From an uncultured Prolixibacteraceae bacterium (GTDB taxonomy: Bacteria > Bacteroidota > Bacteroidia > Bacteroidales > Prolixibacteraceae), in the NCBI GenBank assembly GCA_937915865.1, contig CALGIG010000044.1, forward strand, positions 1-64,000: a stretch of DNA of 64,000 bases. The letters run 5' to 3'. Under the pieces are notes generated by a model. The model saw nothing but the letters and a program-made list of their open reading frames with translations. It did no database searches and was not told where the DNA came from. Positions 54,719-64,000 of this stretch are shown here, one piece after another. The stretch's first letter is position 1; each line of letters opens with the position of its first letter. Made by a program: the position numbers and the translations under genes.

Positions 54719-57121
54719 TTATAAGTTATTTAGTTTTTCCCGCAGAATTAAATTAATCTGTATTATTTCATCGTTTATTTCAATAACAAGCTTTTCTATT
54801 TCAGTATTCGATAGGTTTTCAATTTGGGCTTCCAAATGTTTCAGTTTTTTATATAATGAGTTAGCTTGCATGTGTTTGGCTGGTGCGGCAAGTTTATGAG
54901 CTGCGTCAGCTATTGCTATTAAGTTCTGGCTCTCAATATTTTCTTTAAACTTGAGTAAAGCGTCCTCGCTTGATCGGATAAAGATTTGGATCATTTCTTT
55001 GAAAAAAAGTTCATCACCTGAGGACATTCTTTCCATTTCACTAAGGTCGAAAAGAATTGGTTGTTCTGTTTGAGATTGTTGGTTTTCAACTTTTTCAGGA
55101 ACTAATTCAAGGATAATATCAACCAAGTCTTTTTCTTCAAAAGGTTTCTGAAGGAAAATATTCATTCCTGAGTTTTTAATCTTCTGAATTTCAGTTGATT
55201 TTGATGATGCAGTTAATGCTATGATTTTTGCCTCGGGACTCGATTTTAGGATAAACTGGGCTGCTTCATATCCATCCATAACGGGCATACGAATATCCAT
55301 CAATATCAGGTCGTATTTGTATTGTCGGGCAAGAGCCACAGCTTCCTGCCCATTCAGGGCTTCGGTAAACGAAATTTCCCAGTTACTTAAAATATTCCGG
55401 ATCAGGTACCGGTTAAATTCTTCATCATCGACAACCAAAAAATGTAATTTACTGAACCATTGAGGAATTTGAAAATTGTTTTTTCCTATTGGTTTTATAT
55501 TATTTGAATGCCCAATTTTATATGGTATTTCGATAGTAAAAGTAGTCCCTTTTCCCAGAGTGCTTTGTACATCAATTTTTCCATCCTGTAATTGTACAAG
55601 TTTTTTTACGATTGAAAGGCCTAAACCTGCGCCTCTCTGTTTTTGTTTAAGGTCGCTACCTAACTGGACAAATTCTTCAAAAATTAAAGGGAGGTTTTCT
55701 TGCGATATTCCAACTCCTGAATCGCCAACTTCGATGTGCAAAAGGAATTTTTGGTTTGAAATTTCATTTCCTGAAACAGATAATGTTACGTGTCCAAAAC
55801 TTGTAAATTTAAGTGCATTGGTAATCAGGTTTATAAGTATTTGTTTTAACCGTATTGGATCACCTATAAGTACAAGATTTTCTGTAATATGGTTTGTTAT
55901 TACCAGTTGAAGGCCTTTGCTTTCTGCCTGATTTTTATGCAAAATTTGTATTTCAGATATTATTTCGCTTAGAACAAATTCAATTTGTTCTATTTTCATT
56001 TTTTGTGATTCTATTTTCGAAAAGTCCAGTGTGTCGTTAACCAAAGCAATCAAATGTTCTGCCGAGCGGTGCACTACTTTTAAATCGTTGACAGCCCCTT
56101 CATTTTCAGTTTTTTGAAGCATCTGACCAGTAAGCCCATATATGGCATTTATTGGTGTCCGCATTTCATGACTTACGGTTGCCACAAACATTTCTTTTGC
56201 TTTGGCCAGGTTTTCCGCTTCAGTTTTTGCTTCGTTTGAAATTCGTTGATAAGTTCTGTTTTTTTGAAGGTTGCGAATTATTAAAATTAGGGTGATTATT
56301 AAAAGTATAACGGCAGCCATCGTAAACGATTTCATCCGGCTATAGGTTTGAGCGGCCAGAGAATCAGCTTCCTGTGTTTTGGTTTCGAGATGCCTTTGCT
56401 CTATTTGTTCCAGAGTAAGGATATTCCGGTTGAGCATTTTGCTAATCCTGATATTTTGCTTATAAAGGTCTGTTTCTTTTGATTGCAGATTTTTGGCTTC
56501 GGTGGTTATTTGTTCTTCAACTCCGGCTATTTCTTTCTTAATTATTTCCTTATCTTTTTGTTTATCAATTATTATCGGGCGTTTGGTCGTAGTATCGCGT
56601 TTCCCGAACAGTCGTTTGAAGAAGCTTTTCTTGGGTTCAGGTTTAAACCGAATGGTATCAGGTTTTATAATTACGGTATCAATTTTTGAATAAAGGTCGG
56701 TGAAGCTCTTGTGTGTATCCGCTTTTGATTTGTGAAGCGACCTTATTTGGTCCCAGATTATCAGTTTCCGCTTGGTAAGCCTGGAAATAGAATCGATGTG
56801 TGAAATTTCTTCCGATCCTGGAATAGCATATTCTGAAAGCATTTTAAGCTTCTTCTGGATTGAATCGCCCAATTGTCGGTAAGATCGTAAGAATGCCCCA
56901 TTGTTGGTAAGACTATAAAGACGGATCGAATTTTCAACCTGATTTAAATCAGATGTAATATCCTTAATTGTTAATAATCTAATATCGGGACGAGCTTCTT
57001 TGTGAATAGTTTCGACTATTTGAGCCAGACTTTCGTATGCCATTTTACCTGAAACAATAACAACTGCACCGATACAGATTGAAAGGATAATGACTTGTAT
57101 TTCGGTCTTCAATAATTTCAC
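54719..57121 (-). CDS. Hybrid sensor histidine kinase with receiver and Hpt domains
   Basis: 800 residues. Membrane segments at about 8-26 and 266-283 bracket a 240-residue helical periplasmic part, including a strongly basic, Pro-rich stretch at 158-190. Cytoplasmic domains in order: HisKA with H318 (ATVSHEMRTPINA), HATPase with N435, receiver with D609 (LILMDIRMP), and an Hpt domain with H742 (ADAAHKLAAPA). It is a full intramolecular phosphorelay ending in Hpt, which would pass phosphate to a separate regulator, most likely the sigma-54 activator downstream. I recognise no sensor fold. Confidence 0.93.
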   Translation of the reverse strand: MKLLKTEIQVIILSICIGAVVIVSGKMAYESLAQIVETIHKEARPDIRLLTIKDITSDLNQVENSIRLYSLTNNGAFLRSYRQLGDSIQKKLKMLSEYAIPGSEEISHIDSISRLTKRKLIIWDQIRSLHKSKADTHKSFTDLYSKIDTVIIKPDTIRFKPEPKKSFFKRLFGKRDTTTKRPIIIDKQKDKEIIKKEIAGVEEQITTEAKNLQSKETDLYKQNIRISKMLNRNILTLEQIEQRHLETKTQEADSLAAQTYSRMKSFTMAAVILLIITLILIIRNLQKNRTYQRISNEAKTEAENLAKAKEMFVATVSHEMRTPINAIYGLTGQMLQKTENEGAVNDLKVVHRSAEHLIALVNDTLDFSKIESQKMKIEQIEFVLSEIISEIQILHKNQAESKGLQLVITNHITENLVLIGDPIRLKQILINLITNALKFTSFGHVTLSVSGNEISNQKFLLHIEVGDSGVGISQENLPLIFEEFVQLGSDLKQKQRGAGLGLSIVKKLVQLQDGKIDVQSTLGKGTTFTIEIPYKIGHSNNIKPIGKNNFQIPQWFSKLHFLVVDDEEFNRYLIRNILSNWEISFTEALNGQEAVALARQYKYDLILMDIRMPVMDGYEAAQFILKSSPEAKIIALTASSKSTEIQKIKNSGMNIFLQKPFEEKDLVDIILELVPEKVENQQSQTEQPILFDLSEMERMSSGDELFFKEMIQIFIRSSEDALLKFKENIESQNLIAIADAAHKLAAPAKHMQANSLYKKLKHLEAQIENLSNTEIEKLVIEINDEIIQINLILREKLNNL

Positions 57122-57220
57122 AGGAAGGAATAAAATAAAGTTATAAATTTCTGTTTTTCTGTAGATTATTTTTTTGTTTTATGATAATACTGGCTGAAAA
57201 ATGTATGTAAATAAAAGTTA

Positions 57221-57257
57221 AAAAAAACGGACAGCTATTTTTGACTGTCCGTTTTTT
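57221..57257 (-). terminator. Terminator after second susD
   Basis: ACGGACAG pairs with CTGTCCGT over a ten-base loop; A residues on plus give U on the minus strand. Confidence 0.8.
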
Positions 57258-57264
57258 ACTTTTA

Positions 57265-58887
57265 TTACCACCCTGGGTTTTGCTGTTCTTTCAACTTTGC
57301 ATTAGTGTTTGTTTCCGAATCCGGAATTGGCCACAAAAATCGTTTATCGGTATAAGGATAAGCCGCAACCGTAAGGATAGAAGAACTTACCGGGCCACTA
57401 GCGGCGCTCCATACTGTTGACGTAACTTTAGCCGTATTAACTTTGGATGGAACACCAGGTGCGTTATTTAAGGCTGGAACAAAATAATCAGGGTCTTTTG
57501 CCAATCGATGAATATCGGCCCACCGACGACCTTCGCCCAGGAACTCTATGCGCCTTTCGTTAAAGATAGCTTTCATCAGGCTTTTTGCATCAGTAAAACT
57601 GCTTAGAGTATATTGTTTGGCTGTTTCTGTCACTGCTCTGTTCCTGACTTGGTTTAACAGATCAACAGCTTTTTGGGTTACTCCGTTCGTACGCACTTCG
57701 GCTTCAGCATAATTAAGAAGGATTTCGGCATAACGAAGAATAGGTGTCCAATCAGTCATTTTTTCATAGGTATTGTATTTGTCGCACCAATAGGCAAAAT
57801 TCGCATTGTAGCTAACGTCATTAACAACCAATTGGGTTCTCCTTTTATCAGTTGCCAACCAAAAGTCAGCATTATACATGATCGGACTGATACAGACCAG
57901 GGAACGAACTCTAGTATAAAATTGAGACAATGAGCCGTTGTTGGTACAGTTATCAATGTCATTATTTTCTATAGAAAACATGGACTCTGTATTCGAGCTA
58001 TTGGCTCTAAATGGGCCATTGGGTTCAGTAGTAAGTTTATAGCCGCCAATCGGACTGGTAAACGAAGAATTGACAATCTTTTGAGATTCAGTTAACACTT
58101 TATCCCATTTGCCCATGTGTTGGTAAATCCTTGTTTTTAAACCAATAGCAGCACCAGAACATGCTCTTGATATTTTTAGTCCACCAGTACGTGTTGCAGG
58201 AAGGTTGGCTTCGGCAAAATCAAGGTCTTCAAGTATTTGTTTATAGGTTTGGGCAACTGTGGCTCGGCCTGCCGATTTGGCTTCATTAACCGTTTCAACA
58301 GAATTGATGGGTTTAATACTTACTGGGATGCCCATGTGCGAGGCATCAGCAGTATGTGTATAAGGATAGGCAAAATGAATCAAAAGTTCATGAAATCCAA
58401 GAGCTCGAAGGAAACGTGCCTCGGCCTCGTATTCAAGTGCTTTTGCTGCAGTAATCGTACCTGCTTGACCGGCCATCTTAAATCCATCAATACAAATATT
58501 AATTTTATTGATCATCTGATAAGTACATTCCCACATGGCTTGTCCATTTGGCGATGATGAGCTATAAGTACTTTGATAAGTAATTGCAAAAAATGACTGT
58601 ACGTTTAACATGTCTTCACCGCGCATATCGCCTTGTTCGATCGAAGCAGCTCCAAACGGATATCCCCTTCGTTGAGAATTACCTGGGTAATATCCACTCT
58701 GAGCAGCATCGTAACAACCTACCATCGAAAGTTCACACATTTTTGCCGTACTAAATGCATCGCTATATGCAACCGAATTGGCAGGTAATAAATTAAGGGT
58801 TTCTTCTTCACATGCAGAAATCGACAATAGAAGTACCATTGTTACGAAACTGCCAAGTATATATTTGAATTTTATAATCTGTTTCAT
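57265..58887 (-). CDS. SusD/RagB-type surface lipoprotein (2)
   Basis: 540 residues. Signal ends at Cys before the acidic EEE (SACEEETLNLLP), a lipoprotein export signal for the surface. The RagB/SusD fold is clear, with YEAEARFLRALGFHELLIHFAYP and C-terminal NERRIEFLGEGRRWADIHRL and RFLWPIPDSETNTN. It partners the upstream SusC gene (58907). Confidence 0.94.
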   Translation of the reverse strand: MKQIIKFKYILGSFVTMVLLLSISACEEETLNLLPANSVAYSDAFSTAKMCELSMVGCYDAAQSGYYPGNSQRRGYPFGAASIEQGDMRGEDMLNVQSFFAITYQSTYSSSSPNGQAMWECTYQMINKINICIDGFKMAGQAGTITAAKALEYEAEARFLRALGFHELLIHFAYPYTHTADASHMGIPVSIKPINSVETVNEAKSAGRATVAQTYKQILEDLDFAEANLPATRTGGLKISRACSGAAIGLKTRIYQHMGKWDKVLTESQKIVNSSFTSPIGGYKLTTEPNGPFRANSSNTESMFSIENNDIDNCTNNGSLSQFYTRVRSLVCISPIMYNADFWLATDKRRTQLVVNDVSYNANFAYWCDKYNTYEKMTDWTPILRYAEILLNYAEAEVRTNGVTQKAVDLLNQVRNRAVTETAKQYTLSSFTDAKSLMKAIFNERRIEFLGEGRRWADIHRLAKDPDYFVPALNNAPGVPSKVNTAKVTSTVWSAASGPVSSSILTVAAYPYTDKRFLWPIPDSETNTNAKLKEQQNPGW

Positions 58888-58906
58888 AATACATTCTAGT
58901 TTTTAA

Positions 58907-61900
58907 TTAAAAGACGACATTAAGACCAATTACAAAGGAGCGTTGTTGTGGGTTGCCGTTCCAATCAACACCTGTGCCATAAATTTCTGCACCAGAACTA
59001 TCTGTTGATGAAGAAAAGGCTTCAGGATCAAGACCTGAATATTTGGTAAGTGTCAGTAAGTTTTGTCCTTGGACATAAAACCGCACCTTTTCTAAGGTTA
59101 GTTTATTGGTTATAATTTTGGGTAAGGTATAGCCAATAGAAACATTTTGAAGTTTCAGGAAATTTCCGTTTTCAATCCATCGAGATGAACCATCAGATTC
59201 CAGGTTGAGGAATGATCCCTTGCCGGACATAATAATTGGGACATCGCCATTCCCTGGATTGCTGGTACTTTGCCAGCGATCGAGGATTTCGGTGCTGTTG
59301 TTTTGGAAGCTCATAGTCATCATATCACGACGAGTAACATTGGCCACTTTATTACCTCCTGAGAAACGAAAGAAGATGTTCATATCGAAATTCTTATATT
59401 TGAAATTGTTGTCAACCCCTCCAAACCATTTGGGAATTGTATTGCCAAGTATTTTCTTATCAGAAGCACTCAGACTACTTAATGCACCCAAAGTTCCAGG
59501 GTTAGCGGCATCATATACATAGTAGTTGCTATTAGTAGGGTTACCCTGAACGATCGTGTTATCAGCCTTCTTATATAATGGATACCCGTTGGCCATATTT
59601 ACACCCATATATTCGAAGCCATACAACGAACGCATCGACTCGCCTTCGCGTATGATGGTAAATTGGTACATCATATCGCTCAATAATTTTGTCACCTTAT
59701 TGTATTGGGTCGAAAAGTTAAGAGATAAATTGTATTCGAAATCATTTGTTTTTACAACTTTACCGCTCAATTCGAATTCCAATCCATGATTGACAAGTGA
59801 GCCAACATTCTGACTGATCACGTTTCCTGGAACGCCAAGTGATGGAGGGGTGGGAGCTTGTAGAACAATATCGGTATTCTTCTTTTTCCAGTATGCAGCG
59901 GTAAAATTAAATCGGTTTAGAAATGACAATTCGGCACCTATGTCATAGATATTTTGTTTTTCCCATTTCAGGTTGCTATTCCCAGTCTGAGAATAGGAAA
60001 TACCAGCTTGAGAGCCGTATAATTGAGCACTGAATGTATCAAGGTACGAAAAGCTACCTATATCTTCGTTCCCTACCTGGGCTATACTTCCCCTTAATCG
60101 GAAATCGTTCACTATATTTTTAATCCCTTTCCAGAAGCCCATCTCCGACAAACGTACAGCAAATGAACCACCATAGAACCATCCCCAACGGTTATTCTCT
60201 GGAAGCTTGGAAAGCCCGTCTTTACGAACAGACCCACCTAAATAATAGGTGCTATTATAGTTGTAATTAGCTCGGAACACATAAGAAGATATTCCGTTGT
60301 AATAATAGTTTCCACCTGAAGTTTGGGTATTATAGGTACTACTAATTATATAGGGCATAAAAAATGCGCTCGACATATCTCTGGCTCCGGCATATACAGA
60401 ACGATATTCATACTTAGAATACTCAGCTACTGCAGTTAAGTCAATATTATGTTTATTTAATTTCTTCAAATAGGAGGCAATATTCTGGAAAGTCCACCGT
60501 TTACGGGTATAATTCGTTTCGTTAATCAATCCGTTATAACCGTTTCCATCACCTGTTTCTGGGTACCATGCATAAATGTTGTCCATTAAAGAAACGTCGG
60601 CACCAACCGTCGTTTTCAATGTTAAACCAGAAATGGGTTTCACTTCCAGATAAGCATTTGGCATTAAACGGTACGACTCGTTTTCCTGAACGTTATTCTT
60701 TAAAACCCACACAATATTGGGGACAGTCAGGTCGATGGGTTGGAGGTTTGCTCCACGGCCCAAGCTTTTTCGGCTGGTCGCATCAATATTATAGCCAGTA
60801 GGATCGTCAGGATTATAAACTTTAACATTGGGTAGCATTCGGGTAGTAGCATACATATTGTCGGATATACTATTTGTGCCTTTTACAGGGCCTTCATTCT
60901 TTTGGTACGATCCGTTAAACGAAAAACCAGCCTTTACCCACTTAAGTAATTTATGGTCAACGCTTGAATTAAAAGTATATCTTTTCAGACTATTATTGAT
61001 AACAATACCTTGCTGCTTACTGTATCCTGCCGATAGGTAATACTGAGTAGCATCGGTTCCACCCGAAACTGACAAGGAATGGCTATGCTGGAACCCCGTG
61101 CGGAAAACATAATCGAACCAATTGGTGTCAGTATTTTCTGAATCCATCACAGCTGGACGTTGTGCGGACCCAATATTGGCGTACTTCTCATTTGCAATCG
61201 TCACAAATTCCTGTGCATTCAGAAGATCATAAAGTTTTGATGCTGAAGAAAAAGCACCCCAAACATCATAGGTAACTTTTGTTTTCTGCTCTTTCCCTTT
61301 TTTAGTAGTTACTAAGATAACTCCATTCGAGGCCCTTGATCCATAAATTGCAGTAGCGGCACCGTCTTTTAGAATTTCAACCGATTCGATATCTGTTGGA
61401 TTAATATCGCCCAGCGGATTATTGTTGGTATACGAGCCACCAATATTGCCAGAGGTTGCAGGAATACCGTTAATTACCACCAATGGTTGCGAACCCGAAG
61501 AAATTGTATTAACACCACGAATTCTTATGTCTGGAGGCGTTCCAAGATCTGCAGACGATTGAATAATCTGTACCCCGGAAGCACGTCCAGCAATTTGCTG
61601 GGCAAAACTAGGAGATGCTTTTTCTGCAATATCCGTATTCTTAACCTGCGAAATAGAACTGGTTATATCCTTTTTCTTCTGTACGCCATATCCTACAACT
61701 ACGACTTCATCAACCGAAACATCCTGCGATTTAAGTTGAACATTAATAATCGACTGGCCACCAATAGCCACTTCTTGCGTAGTCATGCCAACAAACGAGA
61801 AAACTAACGTTTTAGCATCTTTGGGTACCTTTAGGTTGTATTTACCGTCCATATCAGTAACTGTTCCAACGGTAGAACCTTTTGCAGAGATAGACACACC

Positions 61901-62017
61901 AGGTATAGCGCCTCCGTCATCAGCCGAAGTCACGCTACCTGTAATTTCTTTGGTTTGCGCTAGGGCAGCAGTCAAACCAATTGCAAAAAATGCAAGCAAC
62001 AACGCGATTTTTTTCAT
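58907..62017 (-). CDS. SusC/RagA-type TonB-dependent outer-membrane transporter (2)
   Basis: 1036 residues. Signal peptide (LLLAFFAIGLTAALAQ), carboxypeptidase-D-like domain (EITGSVTSADDGGAIPGVSIS), the SusC hallmark VDEVVVVGYGVQKKKDI, plug (IRGVNTISSG, VVINGIPATSG), YGSRASNGVILVTTKKGK, then a large barrel ending in FVIGLNVVF. It forms the transport lid-and-barrel pair with SusD 2. No catabolic genes adjoin, so the substrate is unknown. Confidence 0.95.
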   Translation of the reverse strand: MKKIALLLAFFAIGLTAALAQTKEITGSVTSADDGGAIPGVSISAKGSTVGTVTDMDGKYNLKVPKDAKTLVFSFVGMTTQEVAIGGQSIINVQLKSQDVSVDEVVVVGYGVQKKKDITSSISQVKNTDIAEKASPSFAQQIAGRASGVQIIQSSADLGTPPDIRIRGVNTISSGSQPLVVINGIPATSGNIGGSYTNNNPLGDINPTDIESVEILKDGAATAIYGSRASNGVILVTTKKGKEQKTKVTYDVWGAFSSASKLYDLLNAQEFVTIANEKYANIGSAQRPAVMDSENTDTNWFDYVFRTGFQHSHSLSVSGGTDATQYYLSAGYSKQQGIVINNSLKRYTFNSSVDHKLLKWVKAGFSFNGSYQKNEGPVKGTNSISDNMYATTRMLPNVKVYNPDDPTGYNIDATSRKSLGRGANLQPIDLTVPNIVWVLKNNVQENESYRLMPNAYLEVKPISGLTLKTTVGADVSLMDNIYAWYPETGDGNGYNGLINETNYTRKRWTFQNIASYLKKLNKHNIDLTAVAEYSKYEYRSVYAGARDMSSAFFMPYIISSTYNTQTSGGNYYYNGISSYVFRANYNYNSTYYLGGSVRKDGLSKLPENNRWGWFYGGSFAVRLSEMGFWKGIKNIVNDFRLRGSIAQVGNEDIGSFSYLDTFSAQLYGSQAGISYSQTGNSNLKWEKQNIYDIGAELSFLNRFNFTAAYWKKKNTDIVLQAPTPPSLGVPGNVISQNVGSLVNHGLEFELSGKVVKTNDFEYNLSLNFSTQYNKVTKLLSDMMYQFTIIREGESMRSLYGFEYMGVNMANGYPLYKKADNTIVQGNPTNSNYYVYDAANPGTLGALSSLSASDKKILGNTIPKWFGGVDNNFKYKNFDMNIFFRFSGGNKVANVTRRDMMTMSFQNNSTEILDRWQSTSNPGNGDVPIIMSGKGSFLNLESDGSSRWIENGNFLKLQNVSIGYTLPKIITNKLTLEKVRFYVQGQNLLTLTKYSGLDPEAFSSSTDSSGAEIYGTGVDWNGNPQQRSFVIGLNVVF

Positions 62018-62370
62018 AGAAAATTATTTTAAATTAAACAGCTTTGAATACTAATACTATGATTGTTAAAGTGAAAAGCCATCTTCCCTCCCCTAGGTTG
62101 ATAACTTATTAAACTAAAGACAATTTTCCTCCTTATTTTCACAATATTCTACAGCTAATGTAAAAAAATGTTAAAAAATTTACAAGGACATATACCTACA
62201 TATCCTATTTTTTATGTTTTTTTTAGTTATTTTCTTCTAAAAACCTGATTGAATATTTTTGAACACCTTTTGTGGTTTGCGCGAACAAAAAAGACAGCCA
62301 CTAAGGCTGCCTTTTTACATTAAATATCTTATTTAGAACATAGTGATATTGAGCTAGAGTTCTTAAAATA
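62018..62370. other. Intergenic region between SusC 2 and the lipoprotein gene
   Basis: 353 AT-rich bases carrying the end of the lipoprotein transcript and the 5' leader of susC 2. A hairpin near 62289-62315 (GACAGCC with GGCTGCC, one mismatch, A tract before) probably ends the lipoprotein transcript. No gene is seen and no exact -7 box for susC 2. Confidence 0.5.
62289..62315 (-). terminator. Probable terminator after the lipoprotein gene
   Basis: CAGCC pairs with GGCTG around ACTAA, flanked by A and T tracts (AAAAAAGA and CCTTTTTA). Confidence 0.55.
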
Positions 62371-63150
62371 TCATTTACTTAACAATATTTTTGCAGTAAA
62401 ATACTCAACACCGGCATAAGTTGCTCCAATGCCTTTTGCATCGCCTGCATAATAAATATCATACTTTATCTCCAACGTAGGACTAGCACCACAATTGTCC
62501 CATGTACCTGAACCTTCAATCTCGTAATCAGAAAGAGCACCTTTATAATCAGTTGTATAAATAAATTGTCTTGGAATGTCAAGTGTTCCATCTTCATTGA
62601 TAGTCATATTGAAGGTACCGCCAGAAACAATTGTTTCTCCCCACCAATCGGAGATAAGTCCTGCACTTATTCCTGAAACGGCCAATTTAGTACCGTTTAC
62701 ATTAGTTGTGATTTCACTGTCATATTCCCAATCACTCCCTTCCCACGATCCAACCAAATCCTTAATTCCGTTAGTCAGGGCGCAATATTTTTTCACCAAT
62801 ACTTCCAGCGATTTTGCTTCAGATGTGAGTCCTCCATGCGTTGTTTCAGTAACTGAAATTGTTGCGTGTTCATCAGCGGGGTAAGTATCGAATTCCACCA
62901 CAATGGTCCTTGTATCTTCGCTTATACTCTTAATTTTAGCATCAGAAACGGTCCAGTTCCAAGTTGAACCTCCTCTGAAATAAGCTGTAGTATATGTTGC
63001 AGTAAAGGTTTGGACAGCTTGGGTTGGCCCTTGTATGCCATTGAGGACAACAGGTATTATTTCGTCATAGTTGTAATTATCTTCGTTACTACATCCCATC
63101 GTGAAAAGGAAGAATGCAATAGCTAATATTTTTAAACTTATCTTTTTCAT
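62371..63150 (-). CDS. Surface lipoprotein next to SusD (PKD-like domain)
   Basis: About 260 residues from ATG 63150 (MKKISLKILAIAFFLF); the longer frame to 63195 overlaps the upstream SusD and is not needed. The signal ends at C20 and is followed by SNEDNYNYDE, an acidic lipoprotein export signal. A PKD/Ig-like sandwich region follows (STWNWTVSDAKIKSI, TISVTETTHGG), then a beta-rich C-terminal domain. It is probably part of the same susCD-type system as an accessory glycan-binding lipoprotein. I do not recognise a named family. Confidence 0.78.
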   Translation of the reverse strand: MKKISLKILAIAFFLFTMGCSNEDNYNYDEIIPVVLNGIQGPTQAVQTFTATYTTAYFRGGSTWNWTVSDAKIKSISEDTRTIVVEFDTYPADEHATISVTETTHGGLTSEAKSLEVLVKKYCALTNGIKDLVGSWEGSDWEYDSEITTNVNGTKLAVSGISAGLISDWWGETIVSGGTFNMTINEDGTLDIPRQFIYTTDYKGALSDYEIEGSGTWDNCGASPTLEIKYDIYYAGDAKGIGATYAGVEYFTAKILLSK

Positions 63151-63185
63151 ATTCATTAAGTTAAATATTGTAAAAATAAACAGGG

Positions 63186-64000
63186 TTAGAACCAACCTCC
63201 TTTTGAAACATCAACTCCATCGGCATTGGCCTCACCTCCAAAGGTATAAAGAGGAAGTCCCAACGATTCAAGTTCTTTTCCAGGAACAGGATAATGCAAG
63301 AATTGGCCTTTTTGAAGCATATCCCTTCTTCTCATATCGTAAAACCCGATCATAAATGCTTGTGAGGTTAATTCAATATCACGTTCATAAAATATGGCAG
63401 TTAAAATCTGATCTTTTGTAGCAGATGTAGCTATATCAGCAAGACCTCCACGTAATTTTCTGGGTTGACTTGAGTTATTAAGAATATTTAAAGCATCTTC
63501 GTTTTTTCCTAACATAACCGACGCTTCAGCTTTGTATAAAGCATTCTCATAAGCCCTGAATTCGTACAATTTTCCTAACCCTTTGTACATTGTTTCGTCA
63601 AATCTACTGTACCTGTAATTAGAAAAATGGTAATATCCACGGTCAGGTCTAAAATCAACAGATGCTAAGAATTGGTAGTCAGAAAGTAACCGTTTATCAC
63701 TACTTTGAGCCTGTCCTGCTGTTAGGCCGGTATGAACAACTTTAGCAACTCCATCTGACCAATATTTTTTAGGATACGTCGGATCCATCAGGTTAATAAT
63801 CCTATTGTCTATCCTAGCCCAACCTGGTTGTGCCAAATAAATAAAATTCTCATCATACCACGTTGCATTAGCATAAGGTGAGCCGTTCCCTTCTGGTCCA
63901 AAGTCTGTTGTGATACCCAATTTAGCGTTATCCAGAACCTTTTGCCAATCAACTGCCAAATTTTGTGTAGCAGTTCGCGGTGCTAAAGCTAAAAACCGGG
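63186..64000 (-). CDS. SusD/RagB-type surface lipoprotein (3), cut by window end
   Basis: The C-terminal 270 or so residues of a SusD-type protein; the gene continues beyond base 64000, where the frame is open (RFLALAPRTATQNLA...). The C-terminal block YERDIELTSQAFMIGFYDMRRRDMLQKGQFLHYPVPGKEL is typical of SusD. The lipoprotein gene follows 35 bases downstream. A SusC gene probably lies beyond the window. Confidence 0.9.
   Translation of the reverse strand, partial: RFLALAPRTATQNLAVDWQKVLDNAKLGITTDFGPEGNGSPYANATWYDENFIYLAQPGWARIDNRIINLMDPTYPKKYWSDGVAKVVHTGLTAGQAQSSDKRLLSDYQFLASVDFRPDRGYYHFSNYRYSRFDETMYKGLGKLYEFRAYENALYKAEASVMLGKNEDALNILNNSSQPRKLRGGLADIATSATKDQILTAIFYERDIELTSQAFMIGFYDMRRRDMLQKGQFLHYPVPGKELESLGLPLYTFGGEANADGVDVSKGGWF

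Noticed and set aside
62091..62100. CCTCCCC-like string resembling the trp repeats
   Set aside because: Only the C-rich arm is similar; there is no inverted G-rich partner.
1..64000. tRNA, rRNA, CRISPR array, prophage or IS
   Set aside because: Scanned for typical tRNA cloverleaf strings, spaced direct repeats and transposase motifs by eye; none found. A tRNA scan could overturn this.

Overview
The window reads as a chromosomal segment of an AT-rich Bacteroidota genome, probably class Bacteroidia. The signs are two SusC/SusD outer-membrane pairs plus part of a third, the type IX secretion translocon gene sprA directly behind ruvA, an S46 dipeptidyl-peptidase, few Shine-Dalgarno sites, and several TAnnTTTG -7 promoter elements upstream of genes. 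I saw no phage, insertion sequence, CRISPR array, rRNA or tRNA. The exact genus cannot be told from the sequence alone.

Layout. 1-222: end of an unidentified membrane-protein frame. 370-9927 (+): pdxA, ruvA and the giant sprA. 9928-17529 (+): tryptophan operon trpE-G-D-C-F-B-A, preceded by a leader that encodes two separate Trp-rich peptides, each followed by its own intrinsic terminator (tandem attenuators). GC-rich palindromic repeats sit at most trp gene junctions, and some are translated into TrpG and TrpC. 17751-18807: two small unknown genes. 19196-22814 (+): LytS-type kinase, a zinc-peptidase lipoprotein and a LytTR regulator. 22823-24982 (-): CPA2 antiporter. 25452-29991 (+): first SusC/SusD pair. 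30143-32066 (+): LpxH-like phosphoesterase and a glycosyltransferase.

32074-42209 is all on the minus strand: a DUF4130-type protein and its radical-SAM partner (an uncharacterised DNA-metabolism pair), an SGNH hydrolase, B12-dependent ribonucleotide reductase, waaA, rnhA and the S46 peptidase. 42478-48845 carries gltX (+), then uppP, a DUF3267-type zincin and a flippase (-), and divergently a GT4 glycosyltransferase and rnhB (+). 48967-53009 holds an acidic small protein, a zinc alcohol dehydrogenase, kbl (threonine/glycine metabolism) and a membrane-anchored coiled-coil protein. 53266-57121 (-) encodes a complete phosphorelay: a hybrid kinase with receiver and Hpt domains, and a sigma-54 activator. 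57265-64000 (-) carries SusC/SusD pair two, a surface lipoprotein and the 3' part of another SusD gene cut by the window end.

The most unusual parts are the tandem tryptophan attenuators and the repeat-invaded trp operon. The rest is mainly core metabolism, envelope biogenesis (WaaA, LpxH-like, UppP, flippase, glycosyltransferases) and nutrient uptake.
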